Part shown: piece by piece, positions 25,974 through 34,900 of the stretch | Layout of the letters: each line of letters starts with the position of its first letter | How positions within the stretch are numbered: position 1 is the stretch's first letter | NCBI RefSeq assembly: GCF_032854445.1 | Contig: NC_088306.1 | Location: 1,616,501-1,680,500, forward strand | Source: Liolophura sinensis | Taxonomy: Eukaryota > Mollusca > Polyplacophora > Chitonida > Chitonidae | Direction: 5' to 3' | DNA: 64,000 bases | Translations under genes and position numbers: made by a program | The notes under the pieces: model-generated | The model's database searches: none | Seen by the model: only the letters and a program-made list of their open reading frames with translations | What the model was told of the DNA's origin: nothing

Positions 25974-28900
25974 GTATAAGCAACATCCGCCACAAAAGCC
26001 CAGCGTTATATCAGTATATATGTTATGTATATATGCAAGAATACAACAGCTGGTATTGTATTTTCATGACTATTTCGTTGAGCTTGTGTTTAAATGTGTG
26101 TTGTTTCTTTATCCTGATGTTTTTATAGTTTTAAGTCGGCCACAAAAACTGACAGAAATTATTTCATTGCAAATTAATGAAAAGGTCACCAATGTTTGGT
26201 ACAGGTGCTAGGATACAAGTATTTTGTAGACTGACAAGCCAAATACACCGGGACAGACTGTGGCATTTGATTTACCAGGTACCTGAGGAAAGAAGTCAGT
26301 CAATTGACTATAAATTTGCCATGAAGTCAAACCGTGGCCCTTGATAGAAATAGGATTTATTTACGGCCCAGTCCAAGGGACGCAACTGTTGAGGATAGTC
26401 AGAACAGAAAGCTGGGAAACTAAATTAATTTTCGAGTTACCTTCATCTTAACATTCATTGATTTAGAGATGTCCTTAAACCTTCAAGTCTTTTACTCAGG
26501 CCTCTTAGGTCATTACCAATCGATGCTCTCGATACATTTCTGGCAATCGACATTAAAGAGCAACCTTCAAAATCATACCCAATATTACAGCATCTAGGTC
26601 ACCAAAAAAAAAATAATAAAGAACCAAAATGTGCTAAATAGTTTAACTTTTTTTTATTTTAATGACCATTTTCCTTAATTTACGGCGAACATTATCCTGG
26701 CATATATACGAAGAACTTTATCATGAGAAACATCCTCCAAAGAAGACGAAATCGACTAGATAATTGAATGCTTCATGTCCGCTGCCCCTGTTTCAGTTTC
26801 CTTTCTCTTATTCAACAACTTTGATTTTTAACAGTCGGCTCAATAAACTGGGTTGACGCCACATAAACAATTTGCTCCGTTTGTATGTACCGTTTTCTGC
26901 AGTAACCGGAAGAACAGTTTCAAATACGATACAGTATTTATTAAATATTTGTCCATATTTGGTTTGTTTGTTTTCAGATTTCATCCTATTAAAGACAGTG
27001 GAATTCGATTTCCTATACAACCCTTCAAAGTGAATGAAGACAACTACCGGAATTGCTCAACCAATGACAGTATTCCAGTCATCAGCAAGGAAAGCGAGGA
27101 GGATTTCTTACTGGATGATTCCTTTTTACAAAACGGAGCCAACTATTTCATAGGTAAGCGCCACAATATCTGGCAGCTGGTGTTGTGTGTAGGTATGTGT
27201 ATATATTATCTCACAGCTGGTGTTGTGTGTGGGTATGTGTATATATTATCTCACAGCTGGTGTTGTGTGTGGGTATGTGTTTATATCATCTGACATCTGG
27301 TGTTGTGTGTGGGTATGTGTTTATATCATCTGACATCTGGTGTTGTGTGTGGGTATGTGTATATATCATCTGACAGCTGGTGTTGTGTGTGGGTATGTGT
27401 ATATATCATCTGACAGCTGGTGTTGTGTGTGGGTGTGTGTATATATCATCAGACAGCTGGTGTTGTGTGTAGGTATGTGTATATATCATCTGACAGCTGG
27501 TGTTGTGTGTGGGTATGTGTATATATCATATCCCAGCTGGTGTTGTGTGTGGGTATGTGTATATATTATCCGACAGCTGGTGTTGTGTGTGGGTATGTGT
27601 ATATTTTATCTGACAGCTGGTGTTGTGTGTGGGTATGTGTATAGATTATCTCACAGCTGGTGTTGTGTGTGGGTATGTGTATATATCATCTCCCAGCTGG
27701 TGTTGTGTGTGGGTATGTGTATATATCATCTGACAGCTGGTGTTGTGTGTGGGTATGTGTATATATCATATCCCAGCTGGTGTTGTGTGTGGGTATGTGT
27801 ATATATTATCCGACAGCTGGTGTTGTGTGTGGGTATGTGTATATACCATCTCCCAGCTGGTGTTGTGTGTGGGTATGTGTATATATTATCTCACAGCTGG
27901 TGTTGTGTAGGTATGTGTATATATATCATCTGACAGCTGGTGTTGTGTGTAGGTATGTGTATATATCATCTGACAGCTGGTGTTGTGTGTGGGTATGTGT
28001 ATATATCATCCGACAGCTGGTGTAGTGTGTAGGTATGTATATATATCATCCGACAGCTGGTGTTGTGTGTAGGTATGTATATATATCATCTGACAGCTCC
28101 TGACACCCAGTAGTAATGTGTACGCATGTGTATATGTCATTTGACGGCTCCTGACAGCCAGTAGTCGTGTGCAGGTGTGTGTATGTCAACCGGGCCCGTT
28201 TTAGCCAATCGCTTTTTCCCATTCTTTTTTATAAGTGCCTTGTATTGGCATACTTGCATTTTCACTGGGATATTTTTCCGCGTAATGGCGAGTTGCATCA
28301 GAGGTAAACTGACATCTGTACCTTTGCAATACATGTGTTCTTCATCACCACCTGCGGACCTCCATGGCATAATGGTTCGCGTGTTAGCGCAGACCCAGGA
28401 GCCTCTCACCAGTGCAGCTCATGATTCCTGCCTCTACAGCCGTACTTGGGAAGGTCTGGCAGCTGCCTACTGATGTTGTACCTCGGATCATTATGCTATA
28501 ATTGAAATATTTATGAGTACGGTGTAAAATCTCGAATTAAATCCAATCAAATATATTACCAGTTTTCCCGTATCAAATGTACCATATCTTGTCAAAGGCA
28601 AGAATTTATTTATCGATTTGTGTTTTACGCCGTACTCAAGAATGTTTTACTTATACGACGGCAGCCAGCATTGTAATGTGACAAAACTGGGCACAGCCCG
28701 CGAGAAACCACAACCAAGACCGCAGGTTGCTGGCAGACTTTCCCACGTACAGGCCGTTTTGGTGACCCAATGGTTAGTGCGTCCGCCTCGAAGTCGGGAG
28801 ACTCGAGATCAAATCCTGGTCGAGTCATATTAAACTTTAAAAATGGTGTTTGTTGCAGCCTCGCTTGGCGCTCAGCATTGAGAATTTAGAGCAACCAAAC

Positions 28901-31900
28901 AGGACTTGTTGGCCCGGTGTCAGTATAATGTGGCTGGGTGGGGTGTCATGTCTGGTCTCTTCGGCATGATGCTTCATTGGAGGCAGCAGTATATGTACAC
29001 ACACCAAATGACTTCTCGTCGCCGTATAACAAAAATTAAGCACGATGTAAAACCCCAAGCATACATACATTTATACTCCCATATACAGCCCACCAAGAGG
29101 AACCCACCATGAGTTACAAAGACCAAAATAACCATTAGACTAAACGGCTTAGAACCGAAATACCGAAAAAGTAAATGATTCTACATTAACGTCTTGAAAT
29201 TATGGAGCTGGTTCTTAGCATTAAGTTTTACACGAGCGCAGTGACTTTCTTCACTTTCTTCAATAAATTTGCCAACGTCAACCTCAAAAATCTATCGTTT
29301 TTCGTTTTGGTACCATGCCATACTACCACATGCAGCCTGCATTTTCCTCTGAAACATATAAAAAAATCAACCTGTCATGACCACTTCTTGTTTTAGCTGT
29401 ACTTGCTGGACGTGAAGTCATAGCATTTTGTTACCTTTGTAACCCCATGTGTAGTAACACTGGGCATATAGTTTTCAGTTCTATCCAAAAACAAACAAAA
29501 AACTGAAATATTTTAACTAGCTGCAAGACAACAGTGTAGAAATTTATGCTGTTTCAACGACCAAAACTGTGTCTGTGGTATTTGCAGTATTATCCAATCA
29601 GTGCTCTTTCACTCTTCAGTTCGGAGGCAAATCGTGGACCCAATTGCCCGAATTGCGTATGTGTAACCTTAAGGAAATCGAACAAGTACATTTCTATTAT
29701 AAACCATATGAACTATAAACATCGTTGTATTATTCGGAATTATTTCTTTTCAGTTGACATGAACGATGAGCGACTCATACGCTGTATTTTTGGGTTGAGG
29801 TTAAAAGTCGTTGTCAAAGAGAATGACTGTTCATTGCACGAGGGGCCACTAACATGCAGTGGAAACGGCCATTGTGTTACCCAAAAACTTGCGGTAGGTT
29901 TCTCTAAATGCTGACGTCTTACTTTTCTTATTTTCTCCATGCATCCATAAAACTTCTCTCCGTCGTTTTAAGTCCGCAAATCTTGAGTATTGCATTAAAC
30001 AATAAAAATTACTAGATTATGAATTTATAGTAAATTAAGTCAAATGTTTATTATGTCACCGTCGCTGAAGAAATTCATTCAAGTCGATCTCCCTTCATTT
30101 CGTTTCTTCAATCTCAATAACAGTCTTTATTCCTTAATATATTCGTGTCAGTGATATGACAACATTGATTTAAATTCCCTTATCGCACACGTTATATAAA
30201 CTAACCGAAGTTTTGCTTGGTCACCTGAACATCTAATGACAAACTTATCCAATGAAGTACACCTGAAAGCAGGACTACTTGTTAGACTAAGCCATGCCAA
30301 GGCTATATGGATGGTCTCGGACCGACATTGGGTCCATGGAGATAAGTTGAAAATCTTAATCAGTCCGTAGCTAGACCGTAGTGATACAGTAACGTACCAT
30401 GGTGAACTGGATGGTCCATATCTCAACCGGAGGCTCTGAACTGTTCAAAAGATCGGCGAACATCCGGGATGATCCTTGTACCAACACAAGTATTTACATA
30501 CTTGTACTCAAGAATATTTCATTCATATGATTTCAGCCAGCATTATGGTGGGAGGAAACCGGGCAGAGCCTGGGAGAAACCCATGGCCATCCGCAGGTTG
30601 CTGAAAGACCTTCCCACGCACTTTTATATATGAATGGACCATAAGACCATCAAATAAGTGCTGTGCTGAAGTGTTCGTGTTGAAAAGCCAAATTTGTATA
30701 GTTCCTTCAAGATGTGTTTCAATCACCGCTCCTTGAACAATGAAAGACATCACGTGGCGTCAGTTGTCGCAGAAATGCGACTTTGATTTAGGTCAAACTT
30801 CTCTATCCAAATGTTGAGGGAAATGATTGGTTTAGAATGCTGATATTGACCAAGTAGCCCTCACATTTTCACAGATACCGATATTTGTCAGCACCTTATT
30901 TACATACTTGACAAAACAAACAGACGTTGTCTTATCTTTCAGCGGCGTAAAATCGTTAGAAGATGTGATGGAATGAATAGGACACGAATTTCGTCAACCT
31001 TATATAAACTTTATGGAATTAGTTTAATAAATTTGATATATTGGGTCACTCGCGGTATATTCTCTATGTCTATTTTGTTGCATTTAAAGTATTATTGCGC
31101 TTAAAATAAAAAAGTCGTTCTCTTCATGTTTGGACTGTTACACTAAATAAAAACTTTGGACACTTATGTTTTCATCAGGGCGATTACCACTGCTCTTGTT
31201 GCCATGGTTACACAGGAGACTACTGCGAACTGGTAGATCATTGTGCTGACGAACCGTGCCAAAATGGTGGCAAATGTTCTCTGTACTTCGGACAGAATCC
31301 GGAAAAGAATTACTCATGCGAATGCAAGGAAGGTAAGTCTAAGAACATGTACGGTGGCCAATTAATACCACCCGGATTTTGCAATATTTTGTACATATTG
31401 CGCAAACATTTTTTAAAATTATTGTTAAGGACAAAATATTTATTGATATCCAAAAGCGATAAAAGAAACAAAGTAAACAGCACTGATTAATTCTAATGTA
31501 ACTTTTCTCCCCGGTGAGACAAGTTTTCCATTGTTTGATACTTGATATTTCCGAGTATGCTTTATGCGTTGAACACTATAGGCCACGGTCAAAAAATAAA
31601 AAATATCAACTACAGTAAAGCAAATTTAATCTACTCTTTTATTCAGAGCCTGGATACAAATTTGTTGGTGACAGTTGTGAGACGAACATCACGTCTCTGT
31701 GTGACTTGAACCCGTGTGAGAACGGCGCCATCTGCCGGGGGAATCTGCAGCGGTACTCTTGCTTCTGCCAACCCGGTTTCTCTGGCCACCACTGTGAGGT
31801 GAACATTAACGAGTGTGAGTCCTCACCCTGTGGCAGTGGAATGTGCGTGGATCATGATAACGGCTTCCAGTGCTTCTGTCTCCCAGGTAACCCCCAAAAT

Positions 31901-34900
31901 CGCCAAACCCGATTTGATTGCCTATCCAGCACGTACAGGTATTTGCTTCTCCAGCTACACGGAGGCACTAGCATCCCAAATTAACTTCACAAATTGACTA
32001 GTGTGCAGTCACAGTCTGAGGCGCATAAACATTTCAAAATTCACTAGCCAATCAAGAAGCACAACAACAATCCTCCTCCAAAGAGTCGTTGGTCGCAGCT
32101 AAAACAGGAACAGTGTTTGGGTGGGTCGTCTCCAAGTGTTTGGGTGGGTCGTCTCCAAGTGTTTGGGTGGGTCGTCTCAAAGTATTTAAGGTGCTTATGG
32201 CGTGTTTGGGTGGGTCGTCTCCAAGTGTTTAACGTGCTTATTTTTCAAGCACTAGGATATATCAAAATCCCTGACATCCACTACTTTATGAGCAATGCTC
32301 GTATTACCATTTACGTATGGTATTAGCATGGTAAGGTTCCTCAGTTACTATGGTTTACTATAGCTTTGCGCGCAGACGGCGTGTTTCGTCCACATGATAA
32401 AGTGTCGAATATCCTTCAGATAAAACATTAGTGAGCATGACATTTCACCCCAATCATATAAAATCAAATTCAAAATACTACTTAGATCAGGTTAATTAGC
32501 GTTGATCAGTCTTTCAAAGGCTCTGGTCGGATAGACAATAGGCAAAAGCAAACCTTTAAAATTGCTTTACATTTTACCAAACCGGCTGGTATAGCATAGC
32601 TCCACAAAACTTCAGTGACGCACCACCGAAGACGGCCCCCCTCACTAGTCATACCCATATCTAATATACGGTTTCTGGCTGCCTACAGATAAAGTATGTA
32701 TCAATATATCGAAAATTTGAGGTAATGGCGACAAAGAACGTAGACAAAACAAAACACACTGACTGTTTCACAGGTTTTGAAGGTTGCTAGGTACAATGTG
32801 TAACGGCGGTACTCAGTGGACATACCTGCTGTACTTCTTCCGCAGGTTTTGGCGGAAAACAGTGTCAGATGTGTAACAGCGATACTCACTGACCGTTTCT
32901 TCAACTCTTCCACAGGTTTTGGCGGATAGCAGTGGCAGATGTTTAACAGTGATAGTCACTGGCCATTTTTTCGTCTCTTCCACGGGTTTTGGCGGAGAAC
33001 AGTGAGAGACGTGTAACAGCGGTACTCACTGACCATTTCTTCGACTCTTCCACAGGTTTTGGTGGATAGCAGTGTCAGATGTTTAACAGTGGTAGTCACT
33101 GGCCATTTCTTCGTCTCTTCCACAGGTTTTGGCGTAGAACAGTGACAGATGTGTAACACTGATACTCACTGACCGTTTCTTCGTTTCTTCCACAGGTTTT
33201 GGCGGAGAACAGTGTCAGATACAGTATAACGAGTGTGTGTCTAATCCTTGTCTGAACGGCGGATTCTGTGTGGACGAGCTGGACAGCTTCCGGTGTGACT
33301 GCGGAATGGGTTATAATGGCTCCTTATGTGAACAGAAGGTGAATCTAGTGTGCCTGCGTGAACTTATATCGACTTGTGGACCATGTAATTCTATAGAACG
33401 TGTCATTCCTATAACATACCAGATGGTATATGGGTGACCATATATTGATATTTTGTGGAAAATTAATACAGAAGGGTATCATCATTTGGAAGGGGAGTGT
33501 AATGTCTCGCTAAAGTTCTGAAATTTGTAAATTCTGTATAATTGGCTGCCTGAACAATGTTTATATCTGGTTTAGCAAAGCTTAACGCGTTTGCCTTTTG
33601 TACAAATGTAATACGATTTGTATATATTTTACCTACTTAGGGTACAGCCATGGGGCTAGTGGCTATTTCCGTTGCTGCCATTCAAACTTTGAAATGAACA
33701 TTTAGAACAAAACCCTAACCGAGGTAAATGAGTGCATATTTCACCGGTTACGTGTGGCCATTTCCCAACTCCCACACTGTCGCTGCTGCTCTGGGGCCCG
33801 TTTTACAAAGGCACGCAGCGTTATCAAGGCGATGTAATACCTACAGTACTGGTTGCCATGGAAGTTGCATGGCTGAGCTGCGCTAGCTTTTTGCAGCGAG
33901 CCCCTGGACTTATAGTTTTATATAGTATTTTGTGTTTCAAGCATTCTACGCATGCGAATGTATTAACCGTGTGATAAGGGGTGTTTCGTAATGTTTGTTG
34001 AGTAGGTAAGCCCGTGTGCGGATAACCCATGTCGGAACGGTTCTCACGCGGAGTGTGAGGATCACGTGGACAGCTTCACGTGTGTCTGCAAGCCCGGTTA
34101 TACAGGTAAGGAAGAAATGCTGCTTTCAGAGAGGAATCAACGTATGTTATGCCATTCTAAGATTCTAATAAACTTTACGAACTCAATACAATTAATTGTT
34201 AACCATTTATCATAATTTGACATGGCCCTCCGGTGATTGCAAGAGCTGTAACAAATACATCAAGCCGATTAGACCCTATCCCTGCAAGTTAACCAATGAC
34301 TTCAAAAGCGTTTGTGGGCCTCCGTTGCTCAGTTGGTTAGCGCGCTAGCGCAGCGTAATGACCCAGAAGCCTCTCCCCTATACGTCGCTGTGAGTTCAAT
34401 TCCAGCTCATGCTGGCTTCCTCTCCGGCCGTAAGTGGGAAGGTGTTCCAGCAACCTGCGGATAGTCGTGGGTTTCGCCCGGGCTCTGCCCGGTTTCCTCC
34501 CACCATAATGCTGGCCGCTGTCGTATAAGTGAAATATTCTTGAGTACGGCGTAAAACACCAATCAAATAAATAAATAAATCAAGTTTTTCGGCACTGGAA
34601 CAAGCATTATATTGCAGTGCAGTGTTTAGTTGTTTGAAAGACTATTACCTAATACTGAGTGGTATTACGGCATATGATATGGTTAAAATTCCAGTGAAAT
34701 TTAGCAGCCGTTGCAGTTGTCCAATATCAAAGTATAACAGCAGAAGGCTTAGTTCATATTTAATATTCTGTTAGGCAATTATTTTGGGGCAAATGACTAA
34801 ATTAACAACTTGGCTTAAAGTTAAACCTGGTTTTAAGTCTGAAGACAGTTTTGAACAACCGGGCCCAATTTTTTGTAGTGTTCAGCGCTTTTTCAGTTTG

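Noticed and set aside
27185-28025. Frames of 62-197 codons rich in VVCGYVYI
   Set aside because: Intronic 40-bp minisatellite, directly after a confirmed donor.
34316-34400. tRNA-like sequence with A-box and B-box-like blocks
   Set aside because: It is the head of a V-SINE followed by its core and tail, not a functional tRNA gene; the same holds for the other SINE heads.
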